The notes under the pieces: generated by a model
The model's input: the letters and a program-made list of their open reading frames with translations, nothing else
Told to the model about the DNA's origin: nothing
Database searches by the model: none
Translations under genes and position numbers: made by a program
Shown here: positions 35,459-44,633 of the stretch, one piece after another
Numbering within the stretch: position 1 is the stretch's first letter
How the letters are laid out: each line of letters begins with the position of its first letter
NCBI RefSeq assembly: GCF_964291045.1
Contig: NZ_OZ197277.1
Coordinates: 1,302,001 to 1,366,000 of the forward strand
Direction: 5' to 3'
Length of the DNA: 64,000 bases
Source: PALSA-1444 sp964291045
Lineage (GTDB): Bacteria > Chlamydiota > Chlamydiia > Chlamydiales > Rhabdochlamydiaceae

Positions 35459-35991
35459 ATCACGCTCCTTTTATTATTCAATATTAATTTTATTAATAAC
35501 ATATTTTATATTAAAAATTATATTAATTTAATTAATCAATGAAATTAATTTCTTATTTTTATTAATTTTTAAAAATTAAAATTATGAAATATTTTATAAT
35601 AAAATTTTATTAAGATTCTGAATAAGAGCCTATTACATCAATTTCTTGGAAAAGAATTCTCAAAATATAAATGAAAAATATTAATTAAGATAAGAAGTAA
35701 CTATTCAGATGCTCCTTCTTAACAAAATCAAATGCGATGTGAATCTATTTAAAATGTCATTTTTTGCTGAAAAATACCCAAAATAGCATGGTTTTTTATT
35801 AAAAAATTTCATTTAGGGATATTAGAAAGCTCTTTTTTCAAGAAAAAGAAAGGGGGGATCTGAATAGTTACGGAGAAAAATTAACTGAAGATGAAAAATC
35901 TTAATGCACACTAGACATAGAAAAAGAAAAGAGGCCTTTGCTATGCACGCAAAGACCTCTTTACATCACAGAAATGAATCTTTCTTACAGA
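35459..35991. other. Very AT-rich intergenic region with leader and terminator
   Basis: The first ~150 bases beyond the kinase-like start are almost pure A/T, including a leader segment (35484-35506) that resembles the leader of copy 1 (2430-2454). A terminator for the ankyrin-patatin gene lies at the far end (35921-35964). No gene seen. Confidence 0.55.
35921..35964 (-). terminator. Rho-independent terminator of the ankyrin-patatin gene
   Basis: On the minus strand GTAAAGAGGtCTTTGC, a 7-base loop and GCAAAGgCCTCTTTT are followed by CTTTTTC. The stem has one mismatch. It lies just downstream of the stop at 35992. Confidence 0.8.
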
Positions 35992-38409
35992 TTACCCTTT
36001 TGAAGATAGGGCAAGTTCTCCTTGAGAGCTTTTAAGACCAAGAAATATTTCTACAGCTTTCTTTCCACTTGCTTCCATTTCCTTTTTCTTTTCATCACTG
36101 ACGTTAAAATCAAGAAGCGTTACTCCTTTGACTTTTACTTGAACAACTCTGCCTTGTGCTGTATCAAGCGATTTTCGGATGATTTCTTCTGCATGAAAGT
36201 AAGTGCTTGTAACTGCTTTTACAAGTTCTTTTGCAGTCTTAATGGAATCTAAAGAAGAAGGTGTTTCTGGTTCATGATCTCCCACTTCAAGAAGAGAAAA
36301 GCCCATCGTTCTTCGGTTTGTTTTTTGACCTACAAACTGAGGATCTTCTTGGTATTTCTCATCATCAAAAGCCTCGATAGGGAAATTTTGAGCTAGCCCT
36401 CCGTCTACAAATTGCCCATAGCTTTTATCTTCGTTTGGTTTGCCTTGACTATTTTTAAACCGTAAATGGTAAGGAGTAAACACTCCAGGGATAGAGACAG
36501 AGGCTCTCACAGCATCTGCAATAATGAGATCTTTCCACTTAGTATCTTCAGAGCTAAATCTCACGACTTCAGAATGAGATCCTGTGTTGACATTGAGGGA
36601 AAAAACATGAAGATGTTTATATTTTAAGGGAGATCTTCTGACAAGATCAGCTAGCTCTCCAAAGGTGCAGTTATCTTTTTTCGTCTTTGCTTTAATAAGC
36701 TCTTCTACCCACTGTAAAAGCTCATTTCCTGCACATAGCTCAGTTGTGCTTGAGAGTTGATGAAAGAGCTCCTTTGCCGGCTTAATAAGGTTAAAAGAGT
36801 GGGTATTTTTCCAATATGCTCCTAGGAGTGCTTTGATTGCAGATCCTTTTGATCCATCTTGAACCGATTGAAAGAGTTTTTTCTCAAGCTCTCCTTGAAA
36901 ATCCAGTAGCTCAAAAAAATCTTTATTTAAAGGATCTTCAAGTTCTTTTGCATTATATCCAACTGCTAGAAGAGCTGCTGTAATCGCTCCTGCAGATGTT
37001 CCTGCCACACGTTTGACTTCCACCATCAAATTTTGCTGATTATTTACTTGAGCAGTGCTGATTCCTTCTGATTTTCTTAACTGAGCTAGAATATTAGGAT
37101 CTTCAAGTGCTTTAAGCACCCCAAGATAGGCATACCCCTTAGGACCTCCTCCTTGAAACACTAAATTAAGAGGCGGTCTGCGGCTATAAGTTGGAGGTGC
37201 AGTTTTTGCTGTTCGGTTCATGCGAGGAAGTGTTTCTAAAAGATTTTTACATCTTATTTCTTGAGAAGTTAAGTCTTTTCGGCCGCTTAAAAGTGCTAAA
37301 GGAGCTCTTCCTTCATCATCTGGACTCACTAAGCTTGCCCCTAAATAATCTAATAACTGAATCGCATCAGGTTGTCCCCCTTGCACCGCATAATGAACAG
37401 CTGTGCCTCCTGCTTCTAAGTCCCCTTCATTAAGACGCGTATACTGCTCATATAGATACCGTATAGCGTAGAGATCTCCTAAAAATGCAGCGAGTTGTAA
37501 AGGCGTTCTTCCTACAGGATCTGTCATTTCAAGAAGTTCAAGAGTTTTGCCATATTTCTCTTGAAGAAGATGGGCTAACATCTCAGACTGATTACACTGA
37601 ATTGCAAGATGTAACACATTTCCAACCTTTGGAACCGGCTCAAGAAAATTGAGCTGTTTTAATCTGTCACTTTGAATGAGCGTCTCTAAAATGGCAATAT
37701 CTCCTCTCATCACTGCAAAAGCAAGTGGGGAATAGCGGTCCCCGGTGTAGGGATTGACCCAAGCATCTCTTAAAGAGGAGAGCTTTGCAAGTTCTAATGT
37801 AGAGGCTGCATCTCCCTTTTGAATTGACCAATGTAGAGATGTAAATCCTCCCTTATCTTTACTCTTAACACTAGCTACTCCTGTATTAATTAAAAGAGGA
37901 ATGAGAGCGCTTTGCCCTTCCATTGCAGCAATATGTAATACATCTCTTCCAAAGAAATCTTGAGCAGAAATTAAGGCTGTATCTTTGAATTCTCGCAAAA
38001 TCATTTCTACTTTTTCTTGATCCCCTTTTTGAACAGCAGCTCCCAAAAGAGAGAGTCCCTCTGAATTTCTTAAAGGAATAAAAAGATCTTTATCAAGATC
38101 ATCCCAGTTAAGATTTTGATCAGCAGATAAAAGTCTATCAAAGCATTGATCTGTTAAAAGAGCAATTTCATTACCACACCCAGTAGAGAGTTCTTGAATG
38201 TCTCTTTCTTGAAGCTTAAGATCTTTAAGCGCCCTTGTCACTTGATCCATCTTTACAGAAGAGAGCGCCTGTTCTTGGAGCTTAGATCCCTCTTCAATAA
38301 ATTTCTCCTGACTCTCTCCAATAAAGGGGGAAAGAACTTGAGGGATAAGACCTTTATTTACATTAAATGACTGGAAGTAAGTCTTGGATAATACAATTGG
38401 ATTCACCAT
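35992..38409 (-). CDS. Ankyrin-repeat patatin-like phospholipase (iPLA2-like architecture)
   Basis: 805 residues from the ATG at 38409, which has GAGGAG nine bases upstream; a longer frame adds 27 residues. Residues about 95-385 contain ankyrin repeats (for example G-R-T-P-L-Q-L-A-A-F-L-G-D and G-G-T-A-V-H-Y-A-V-Q-G-G). The C-terminal patatin domain has the oxyanion loop G420-G-G-P-K-G425, the nucleophile elbow G-T-S472-A-G and the catalytic D669-G-G. So the Ser/Asp dyad is complete and phospholipase A activity is expected. The ankyrin-then-patatin order is that of animal calcium-independent PLA2-beta. No signal peptide; delivery to the host is inferred. It is a single gene with its own terminator. 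Confidence 0.92.
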   Translation of the reverse strand: MVNPIVLSKTYFQSFNVNKGLIPQVLSPFIGESQEKFIEEGSKLQEQALSSVKMDQVTRALKDLKLQERDIQELSTGCGNEIALLTDQCFDRLLSADQNLNWDDLDKDLFIPLRNSEGLSLLGAAVQKGDQEKVEMILREFKDTALISAQDFFGRDVLHIAAMEGQSALIPLLINTGVASVKSKDKGGFTSLHWSIQKGDAASTLELAKLSSLRDAWVNPYTGDRYSPLAFAVMRGDIAILETLIQSDRLKQLNFLEPVPKVGNVLHLAIQCNQSEMLAHLLQEKYGKTLELLEMTDPVGRTPLQLAAFLGDLYAIRYLYEQYTRLNEGDLEAGGTAVHYAVQGGQPDAIQLLDYLGASLVSPDDEGRAPLALLSGRKDLTSQEIRCKNLLETLPRMNRTAKTAPPTYSRRPPLNLVFQGGGPKGYAYLGVLKALEDPNILAQLRKSEGISTAQVNNQQNLMVEVKRVAGTSAGAITAALLAVGYNAKELEDPLNKDFFELLDFQGELEKKLFQSVQDGSKGSAIKALLGAYWKNTHSFNLIKPAKELFHQLSSTTELCAGNELLQWVEELIKAKTKKDNCTFGELADLVRRSPLKYKHLHVFSLNVNTGSHSEVVRFSSEDTKWKDLIIADAVRASVSIPGVFTPYHLRFKNSQGKPNEDKSYGQFVDGGLAQNFPIEAFDDEKYQEDPQFVGQKTNRRTMGFSLLEVGDHEPETPSSLDSIKTAKELVKAVTSTYFHAEEIIRKSLDTAQGRVVQVKVKGVTLLDFNVSDEKKKEMEASGKKAVEIFLGLKSSQGELALSSKG

Positions 38410-38549
38410 AAAAATCGCTCCTCGCTGGAAATTAAATAACGCCTGATAAGGCCACTTAAAAACGTAATAGTAAACATTTTTCAGGTGCATTATTTACAAT
38501 ACGTATTTTTTATCCAACTTTTTTTTCTAGCTCATTGTGTGATTGCCTA

Positions 38550-39038
38550 TCAATTGTTTCCTCCTTTCTTTTTCTTCTTCATGGCAGCAATCACTGCCAC
38601 AAAGGGAAGTCCTGGATAAGAAGATCGTAAAAGGATAGGAATCACTGTTGCCATGAGAGAGGTGTTAGAGTGCCACCTGAGGACTTTTCTTTGCCCAAGA
38701 AGAATGCCAATGAGAAGTGTCATGAAGGCGCTTTCATACTGTGCAGGAAGAGGTTTAGAGGCTTTTTGTAACGAGTTACTTAAGAGCGGGGATAATTTCC
38801 GTGTTGTTTGATGAAAGATTTGAATCATCAGGTGATATACAACCCAAGCGATAGCGGTATACCCTGCTGATCTAGCGCCTATCCGTCTTTTCCCCCTGCT
38901 ACGGATAAACCCTACACAAAAGGAATAAGAGGCCCATTTGAGTAGCCCCAATGCCATGTGAGGGTTAAAAGGTGTCTTTACCTGAGAAACAAGAGAGGTG
39001 TTAGCTAATGATTTGTTTAAAGGGGTTGTAGTCATCAT
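38550..39038 (-). CDS. Small membrane protein, unknown
   Basis: 162 residues from the ATG at 39038, with AAGGAG well placed; an 11-codon longer frame lacks this. After a polar N-terminus there are weakly hydrophobic segments (about 25-45, 60-80, 100-120, 130-150), suggesting several short membrane passes. Ends in a Lys-rich tail (K-K-K-K-K-G-G-N-N). I do not recognise the family. It follows the gene at 39522 by 43 bases on the same strand and may be co-transcribed with it. An inclusion-membrane protein is conceivable, without firm support. Confidence 0.65.
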   Translation of the reverse strand: MMTTTPLNKSLANTSLVSQVKTPFNPHMALGLLKWASYSFCVGFIRSRGKRRIGARSAGYTAIAWVVYHLMIQIFHQTTRKLSPLLSNSLQKASKPLPAQYESAFMTLLIGILLGQRKVLRWHSNTSLMATVIPILLRSSYPGLPFVAVIAAMKKKKKGGNN

Positions 39039-39081
39039 AAAATACTCCTTTTTTGATGAAGACAAACACAACTTTAATCTT

Positions 39082-39522
39082 TCATTTCAAATCTTTCAAA
39101 AAATCTTGAAATTGATCTTTTAAAGAGCCTGGAACCACCTCGTCAATTCCCGCTTTATCGTGCATAAGAAAATAGATACAAGCCACCATGATCCCAAGAG
39201 TTGGACTAAAAAAGGCGATAAAAAGGGAAATGCCGCACACAAACGCTCTTCTTAACGAGATGAAGCTTTGACTTAAGTGATGCTGAATCTTTTCACTTCT
39301 ACCCCATGTGATTAAGCTTAAAGGGAGTAAAAGAAACAGCTTGATGAAAAGAAAAACCACCCAAAATCCATCTGCAATAAAAAGAAGAGAAAAAAAGACT
39401 CTTGTGGCAATAGAAGAAAAGAGACGCTCTCTTGGACTACTTGAAAAAGGTAATTCCGGTTCAGAAGATGCGCTCTCATGGGACTCTTCAGAATGGGAAA
39501 TATCGTAAATTGTCATTGTCAT
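39082..39522 (-). CDS. Small membrane protein with acidic N-terminus, Inc-like
   Basis: 146 residues. The first ~30 residues are acidic and Ser-rich (S-H-S-E-E-S-H-E-S-A-S-S-E-P-E). Hydrophobic segments follow at about 36-72 and 93-125, separated by a short polar loop. Paired hydrophobic lobes are a feature of chlamydial Inc proteins of the vacuole membrane, but many other small membrane proteins share it. An A-A-G-A-G ribosome-binding-like stretch precedes the ATG. It probably leads a two-gene unit with the gene at 38550. Confidence 0.65.
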   Translation of the reverse strand: MTMTIYDISHSEESHESASSEPELPFSSSPRERLFSSIATRVFFSLLFIADGFWVVFLFIKLFLLLPLSLITWGRSEKIQHHLSQSFISLRRAFVCGISLFIAFFSPTLGIMVACIYFLMHDKAGIDEVVPGSLKDQFQDFLKDLK

Positions 39523-39989
39523 CTCTTAAGGTTTATAAATGACATCTTCTTTTTTTAAAGTATTAAAAAACTTGCCCTTTTAGGCAAAAGAAGACACATA
39601 TTGCCCACTAAAATAAGCGATTAGACGATTAAAACTCACCGCATTTTGTGTTGTTGACAGATAATACCCAGCTTTCATTTTAGGCCTAAAATAGAGCACT
39701 TTACCAGGTGAAATATCCCTAAAACCTATCCATTTTTACGATTTATCCCCTCTTTTTAGCTCTGTATTTTTTCTGAAAAAGCACTCTTATTTTGCCGCCT
39801 CTTTTTTTCTTTTTGGTTTTTAATATTTAAGCCATCAAAGAGACTAGAAGATTCTTTAAGTCAGGTGCTTCTTTAAGAACTTTTTCTCTTTTTTGTGCCG
39901 TAAAAGAAACTATTTTGAAGATTGTTGAAAGGAACTATTGAGCGTTAAACCGCTCCATGGTATCCTACTCTCTTTAATAGCGAGGAATT
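39523..39989. other. Divergent intergenic region upstream of rpmB
   Basis: 467 bases between a minus-strand gene and rpmB. It must carry promoters in both directions. I see several T-runs and CTTTTT tracts but no open frame, hairpin or RNA gene I can defend. Confidence 0.45.
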
Positions 39990-40265
39990 ATGCCAAGACA
40001 ATGTCAGGTTACAGGAAAAATCCCTGTTCGCGGTAATAGTTATGCCATCCGTGGAATTGCCAAAAAGAAAAAAGGCGTTGGTTTAAAAGTGACAGGAATC
40101 AAAAAACGTCGTTTTAACCCTAACCTTTCAAAAAAACGGTTTTGGCATCCTGAAGAAAAAAGATTTATCACAATCAACGTCACAGGTCATGGAATCCGTG
40201 TAATTGATAGACTCGGATTTGCAGCTGTTGTACGCGGAATGCGTGCTCGTGGTGAGAAAGTCTAG
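39990..40265 (+). CDS. rpmB: 50S ribosomal protein L28
   Basis: 91 residues. Begins M-P-R-Q-C-Q-V-T-G-K and contains R-G-I-A-K-K-K-K-G-V-G-L-K-V-T-G, which is close to chlamydial L28. The downstream PLD-family gene starts within its last codons. L28 beside a PLD-family gene is also how I recall the Chlamydia order. Confidence 0.96.
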   Translation: MPRQCQVTGKIPVRGNSYAIRGIAKKKKGVGLKVTGIKKRRFNPNLSKKRFWHPEEKRFITINVTGHGIRVIDRLGFAAVVRGMRARGEKV

Positions 40266-41244
40266 ACTTTCTTACATTGCACTCTGTTTTGCCGTCTTAT
40301 ATGTTTTTTGTATTAAGACGGCTCTCTCTCCTCCTTTACCTTCCCCCAATAGCCCCTGTGTTCTCTACTCCAATCACACCCGTCACGATTTTCGTCTTAC
40401 CTTAAAAAATAGCTTTTTAAATGCCGCTCACTCCATTGATATTTGGATGTACGCAGCAACAGATCCTTTACTCACAAAAATACTCCTGAAAAAACATCAT
40501 CAAGGAACTAAGGTCACACTTCACCTCAATAAAAAAGCAGAAGTGTCTTCTTCTTTAGAAACCCTTCGTCCTATCCGCGTTAGTAGTAAGGGCCTAATGC
40601 ACCGAAAAGTTGTCTGCATCGATGAAAAAATCGTTTTTTTAGGCTCTGCCAATATGACCACATCTTCTCTTCAGCTGCATGACAATCTCTCCATAGGATT
40701 TTATCATGAAGGAGCAGCTCTTTTTTTAAAGCAGCCTCATCAAAAAACCTACGCCTTTACGCTCCCTTACCCCTCCCCTTCTATGCAAACTATGCGAGGT
40801 GTATTGTGGCTGCTTCCTGATCCTTTAGCTATGAAACAAATTGAAAAGCTTTTACAAGAATCGACTGACTCCATTGTGATTGCGATGTTTACCCTCACGC
40901 AAAAAAATCTTGTGCAAGCAATCATTGACGCGCATCTTCGCGGCGTTAAAGTAACTGTCCTATTAGATCGGTATACAGCTCAAGGGGCTAGTAAATCTTC
41001 TGTTAAAGCGTTATTAAACCACTCGGTTCCGCTCTATTTAAGCTTAGGGCTTCCCCTTCTTCATCATAAATGGGCCTACATTGACCATCATACGCTCATT
41101 TTAGGGTCAACAAATTGGACAGAGTCTGCGTTTCAAAAAAATGACGATATTCTTCTCTTTTTAGAAGGGCTAACACCTAGCTTGCAAAAAGAGATGAACA
41201 AGATCACAGACATCCTTCAGCTCGAATCTAAACTAGCTTTTTAA
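40252..41244 (+). CDS. Phospholipase D-superfamily protein with N-terminal signal/anchor
   Basis: About 330 residues. Two HKD-type motifs are present: M-H-R-K-V-V-C-I-D with G-S-A-N-M-T and L-H-H-K-W-A-Y-I-D with G-S-T-N-W-T. So the active site is complete, and the protein should cleave or transfer phosphodiester bonds (phospholipase, cardiolipin synthase or nuclease type). An N-terminal basic-plus-hydrophobic segment (L-S-Y-I-A-L-C-F-A-V-L-Y-V-F) suggests export or anchoring. The start is uncertain: GTG codons at 40243, 40249 and 40252 all lie inside the end of rpmB; a TTG at 40204 is less likely. I chose 40252. Chlamydiae have several such PLD proteins. Confidence 0.87.
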   Translation: MRKSRLSYIALCFAVLYVFCIKTALSPPLPSPNSPCVLYSNHTRHDFRLTLKNSFLNAAHSIDIWMYAATDPLLTKILLKKHHQGTKVTLHLNKKAEVSSSLETLRPIRVSSKGLMHRKVVCIDEKIVFLGSANMTTSSLQLHDNLSIGFYHEGAALFLKQPHQKTYAFTLPYPSPSMQTMRGVLWLLPDPLAMKQIEKLLQESTDSIVIAMFTLTQKNLVQAIIDAHLRGVKVTVLLDRYTAQGASKSSVKALLNHSVPLYLSLGLPLLHHKWAYIDHHTLILGSTNWTESAFQKNDDILLFLEGLTPSLQKEMNKITDILQLESKLAF

Positions 41245-41357
41245 AGGCTCTTCCAGCTTCAAAAGTAGCTTTTATCCCTCTTTAAAGCCCTCCCTCTAAT
41301 TCTTGACTCCTAAATCAAAGATGGTGTTTAATCTCAAGTAAACTCATAAAAGGATTA

Positions 41358-42281
41358 ATGATGGCATTCATTAAAAGAATCGTTCTTTTTTTTGCAGTTA
41401 ACACATTAGTTGTTATTTCTATTTCGATCATTTTGAATCTTCTTCAAGTAAGGCCCTACCTTCAAGCCCACGGCATTGATTATAAAAGTCTCATGATTTT
41501 CTGTGCGGTTTGGGGAAGCTCAGGTGCCTTTATATCGCTAGCTCTTTCTCGTATCATGGCTAAGTGGATGATGGGCGTTAAAGTGATTGATCAATACACA
41601 GCTAACCCTAAACATCAAGAGCTCCTCCGTACTGTCGAAAAGCTCTCCCGGGCAGCGCATCTCATGGATACTCCAGAAGTGGGTATTTATGACTCTTATG
41701 AAGTGAACGCTTTTGCCACAGGTCCTACTCGTAAAAGATCTCTTGTGGCTGTTTCAACAGGACTTTTAAATCAAATGTCACAGCAAGAGCTTGAAGGCGT
41801 GCTAGGTCATGAGATTGCTCACATTATCAATGGCGACATGGTCACGATGACACTTGTCCAAGGAGTGATTAACGCCTTTGTGATGTTCTTTGCAAGAATA
41901 TTAGCTTTTGCCCTTTCAGGGATGCTCAATCAAAACAGTAAGAGTAAGTCTTCTCGCCCCTCTCCTCATATGTATGCATTTTTTGTGATGGTGTTTGAAC
42001 TGATCTTTATGTTTTTAGGGATGATGATCATTGCAGCTTACTCAAGATTTAGAGAGTTTAGAGCCGATCAAGAAGGGTCTCTTATTGCAGGAAAAGACGC
42101 TATGATTGGAGCTTTAAAAGCGCTTAAAAGAGTGATCAATCAAAGAGATCCTAGAGCAGAAAAGCCAGCCTTTGATGCGATGAAAATTGCCTCTCCCAAG
42201 CCCTCTACCTTTCAAAAGCTCTTCTCCACTCACCCCTCTTTGGATACACGAATTGAGAGATTAGAGTCGAGGTTATTCTAA
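41358..42281 (+). CDS. htpX: Membrane zinc protease HtpX
   Basis: 307 residues. M48-family protease of the inner membrane, degrading misfolded membrane proteins. Zinc motif H151-E152-I-A-H155 with a further Glu in F-R-A-D-Q-E-G. Hydrophobic helices at about 5-30, 45-65, 163-185 and 205-228. Starts with two Met codons; AAGGA lies upstream. A strong terminator follows at 42291. Confidence 0.95.
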   Translation: MMAFIKRIVLFFAVNTLVVISISIILNLLQVRPYLQAHGIDYKSLMIFCAVWGSSGAFISLALSRIMAKWMMGVKVIDQYTANPKHQELLRTVEKLSRAAHLMDTPEVGIYDSYEVNAFATGPTRKRSLVAVSTGLLNQMSQQELEGVLGHEIAHIINGDMVTMTLVQGVINAFVMFFARILAFALSGMLNQNSKSKSSRPSPHMYAFFVMVFELIFMFLGMMIIAAYSRFREFRADQEGSLIAGKDAMIGALKALKRVINQRDPRAEKPAFDAMKIASPKPSTFQKLFSTHPSLDTRIERLESRLF

Positions 42282-42290
42282 TCTAATGAA

Positions 42291-42320
42291 GAGGTGATGC
42301 ATAGACATCACCTCTTTTTT
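42291..42320 (+). terminator. Rho-independent terminator of htpX
   Basis: Perfect 9-bp stem GAGGTGATG (42291-42299) with CATCACCTC (42306-42314), then TTTTTT. The same hairpin lies just after the convergent efflux operon and may serve both sides, though the minus-strand U-run is weak. Confidence 0.9.
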
Positions 42321-42327
42321 CTTTGTA

Positions 42328-43692
42328 TTATAACTCTCTTGAAACGCCAAGCGCTTTCATCACCTTGATCCAAGACAGATTATGCATACCTTCAAGAGAA
42401 ATCTTCTTTCTCTCGGTTGCTAAATAGTCATCTTCTGCATCTGCTAATAAAAGATAAGAAATGAGCCCTGCTTGAAATTGATCATGTGTCATGACAGCTG
42501 TTTCCTCTGCGGCTTTTGTAGCGCTTTGATAAATATCTAGCTGCTTACGGCTTGATTCAAACTGTAAAAGCGCATCTTCTACTTCTTGAAACGCTTCAAT
42601 TACCTTCTTTTGATACCGTGTGATATCCATTTGAAGCTCTACTTCTTTTTTAGCAACCTTAGCAGAAATCGTTTGGTCAAAAAGAGGCTGAATGAGAGAA
42701 AAAAGCGCGCTCCAGTATCTCGATTGCCAGCTGATTAAATCTACAAATTGCGGTGTCATCACCCCAAGAGCGGTCGTTAAGGAAAATGTAGGAAAATAGT
42801 CTTTTAAGGCAGCGCTCACTTCAAAATGCCTGCTTGCAATTTGACTGATCTGCTGCTGAATATCACTTCTCTTTTGAATCACCTCAGAGGGAAGTACTTG
42901 AGGAAGAGAAGGAAGTAAAGACGGCATGGACCTTTCTTTTAAGGTAAAAGAAGAGGGAGTTTTACCTAAAAGGGCTGCAAGGGAGTGAAGGTGAAGGCCG
43001 TAAGCTTCTTTCACACTCTCTAGTTCTCCTTGAGCTGTTGCCAAAGCCAGCTGGGATCTTGCAAGGGTGATCTTTGAATCTACCCCAGAGTTTAAACGGA
43101 GGTGATAAAGCTCTACCTTTTCTTCTCTTAGCTGAAGGCTCTTTTCTAAAAGCTTGATCTCTTTTTCAAGGCTTCTGAGTTTTAAGTAGTGAAAAGCGAC
43201 ATCGCAAACAATTTTTTCATGAATGAAGTCTCTTTCCCAAGATACACTATCAGCTTTTAGCTGAGCGCTCTTTTCTTGATCTTTCAGCTTACCCCATAAA
43301 TCAACATCATAAGAGAGTCCCATGAGAAGAGAAAAATTCTCTTGGCCCCCTCTTGTGGAAGAGGTGATTACGCCTCTATTTTGAGACCCTTGAAGTGTAG
43401 CTTCTACTTGAGGAAGTTTACGCGCTCTAAAATGCGAAATCATCGATTCTGCCTCTTCAATCCGCAAAATAGCGATTTTAAGATCTAAATTCGCAGTAAT
43501 TGCTAGTTCTTCAAGTTCATTTAATACAGGATCTTGAAGAGATTCCCAAAACTTTTGGGTGAGAGGCTTTTCCTCTTGAAGAAGTTGCTGCTTTTCAAAA
43601 TGCATAGGGATATCACACACAAGAAGAGGCTCTTTAACAGAGTAGCAAGAGGTGAGTGAAAGAAGCACTAGCGAGTAGGCAATGTTTTTCAT
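42328..43692 (-). CDS. Outer-membrane efflux lipoprotein (TolC/NodT type)
   Basis: 454 residues. The signal peptide ends in a lipobox L-T-S-C at residues 13-16, so it is probably a lipoprotein. The rest has two repeated OEP-type halves of long helices (about 50-240 and 260-450), with the K-F-W-E-S-L-Q-D-P-V-L-N-E-L start typical of NodT-like proteins. It would form the outer-membrane channel of the exporter encoded just upstream, and its start overlaps the adaptor stop by four bases. Last gene of the operon. Confidence 0.9.
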   Translation of the reverse strand: MKNIAYSLVLLSLTSCYSVKEPLLVCDIPMHFEKQQLLQEEKPLTQKFWESLQDPVLNELEELAITANLDLKIAILRIEEAESMISHFRARKLPQVEATLQGSQNRGVITSSTRGGQENFSLLMGLSYDVDLWGKLKDQEKSAQLKADSVSWERDFIHEKIVCDVAFHYLKLRSLEKEIKLLEKSLQLREEKVELYHLRLNSGVDSKITLARSQLALATAQGELESVKEAYGLHLHSLAALLGKTPSSFTLKERSMPSLLPSLPQVLPSEVIQKRSDIQQQISQIASRHFEVSAALKDYFPTFSLTTALGVMTPQFVDLISWQSRYWSALFSLIQPLFDQTISAKVAKKEVELQMDITRYQKKVIEAFQEVEDALLQFESSRKQLDIYQSATKAAEETAVMTHDQFQAGLISYLLLADAEDDYLATERKKISLEGMHNLSWIKVMKALGVSREL

Positions 43693-44600
43693 GAAGCGCT
43701 CGCATTTTGCAGTGCACTTTCTTTTTCAATGAAAACATCCACTTGCTGCCCAATATAAAGAGGGTGATTTTCTAAAGGATGAAAAGCATAAATCACCTGT
43801 AAAACCCTTGTATCTACTCTTTCACGGCTAGAGCCTGTTAACGATCTTTTAGGGATAATATACGGCTCAATCCTCACAAATTTTAGCGGTATAGAAACTT
43901 CTGGCTGATTTTTAGGAGACACCACTCCAATTGCTAAGAGCGTGATATGTTTAGCATTATGCTCATCAATATCTGTTCGAATTTGAAGTAAAGAGGTGTT
44001 TCCCATCACTAAAGGAGATGCGTGAGGATCTGCCATCATGATCCATTCTCCCTTATGGATATTTTTCTGTAAGATGGTGCCTGTAATAGGGGCTTTAACA
44101 AGAAGCCTATCGATGAGTCTTTTTGTCTCTTTCTTTTCTTCTTGCACAAGGTGAAGTTTTGCTAAATAAAGCCTCTCTTCATTTTCTTTGGAAGTCATCT
44201 CTTGCTGGCTAATAGAATGAGAGTGTCTTAACAAAGAGAATCTGTCTAGCTGATCTTTAATGAGCTTATGTTCCATGAGAGCCACTTGCTCTTTCGCTTC
44301 TTGCGTTTTAAGTCTTGCTTTTAAGGAAGAGGTATCTAGTTGAAATAAAGGATCTCCCTCTACAACATGATCTCCAACATTTACATACACCTCTTCCACA
44401 AGACCACTTTCTGGTGATCCAATATGGAGGTTTTCTCCAAACGCCTCAATGATTCCAGACGCTGCAATGAGCTTAACAAACGGTTTTTGGACCGGCTCAA
44501 TGAGTAAAGAGTCTGCAGGCGGCGTGTGTAGTGTTTTTTGCAAAAGAGCGATGATTGAAACTGCTCCTAAACAGGAAATAATGATTGATTTTTTGCCCAT
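43689..44600 (-). CDS. Periplasmic adaptor (HlyD/DevB-like)
   Basis: 303 residues. An N-terminal membrane anchor (about 5-22) is followed by a lipoyl half-motif (V-N-V-G-D-H-V-V-E-G-D-P-L-F), a coiled-coil hairpin (about 90-165), the second lipoyl half (A-P-I-T-G-T-I-L-Q-K) and a beta-barrel domain. It links an inner-membrane ABC pump to an outer-membrane channel. The combination of this protein with FtsX-type permease and ATPase is that of DevBCA systems. Start supported by GAGAGG upstream. Confidence 0.9.
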   Translation of the reverse strand: MGKKSIIISCLGAVSIIALLQKTLHTPPADSLLIEPVQKPFVKLIAASGIIEAFGENLHIGSPESGLVEEVYVNVGDHVVEGDPLFQLDTSSLKARLKTQEAKEQVALMEHKLIKDQLDRFSLLRHSHSISQQEMTSKENEERLYLAKLHLVQEEKKETKRLIDRLLVKAPITGTILQKNIHKGEWIMMADPHASPLVMGNTSLLQIRTDIDEHNAKHITLLAIGVVSPKNQPEVSIPLKFVRIEPYIIPKRSLTGSSRERVDTRVLQVIYAFHPLENHPLYIGQQVDVFIEKESALQNASAS

Positions 44601-44633
44601 CTTAACCTCTCTCTTGGGTAATGTATTTATATT

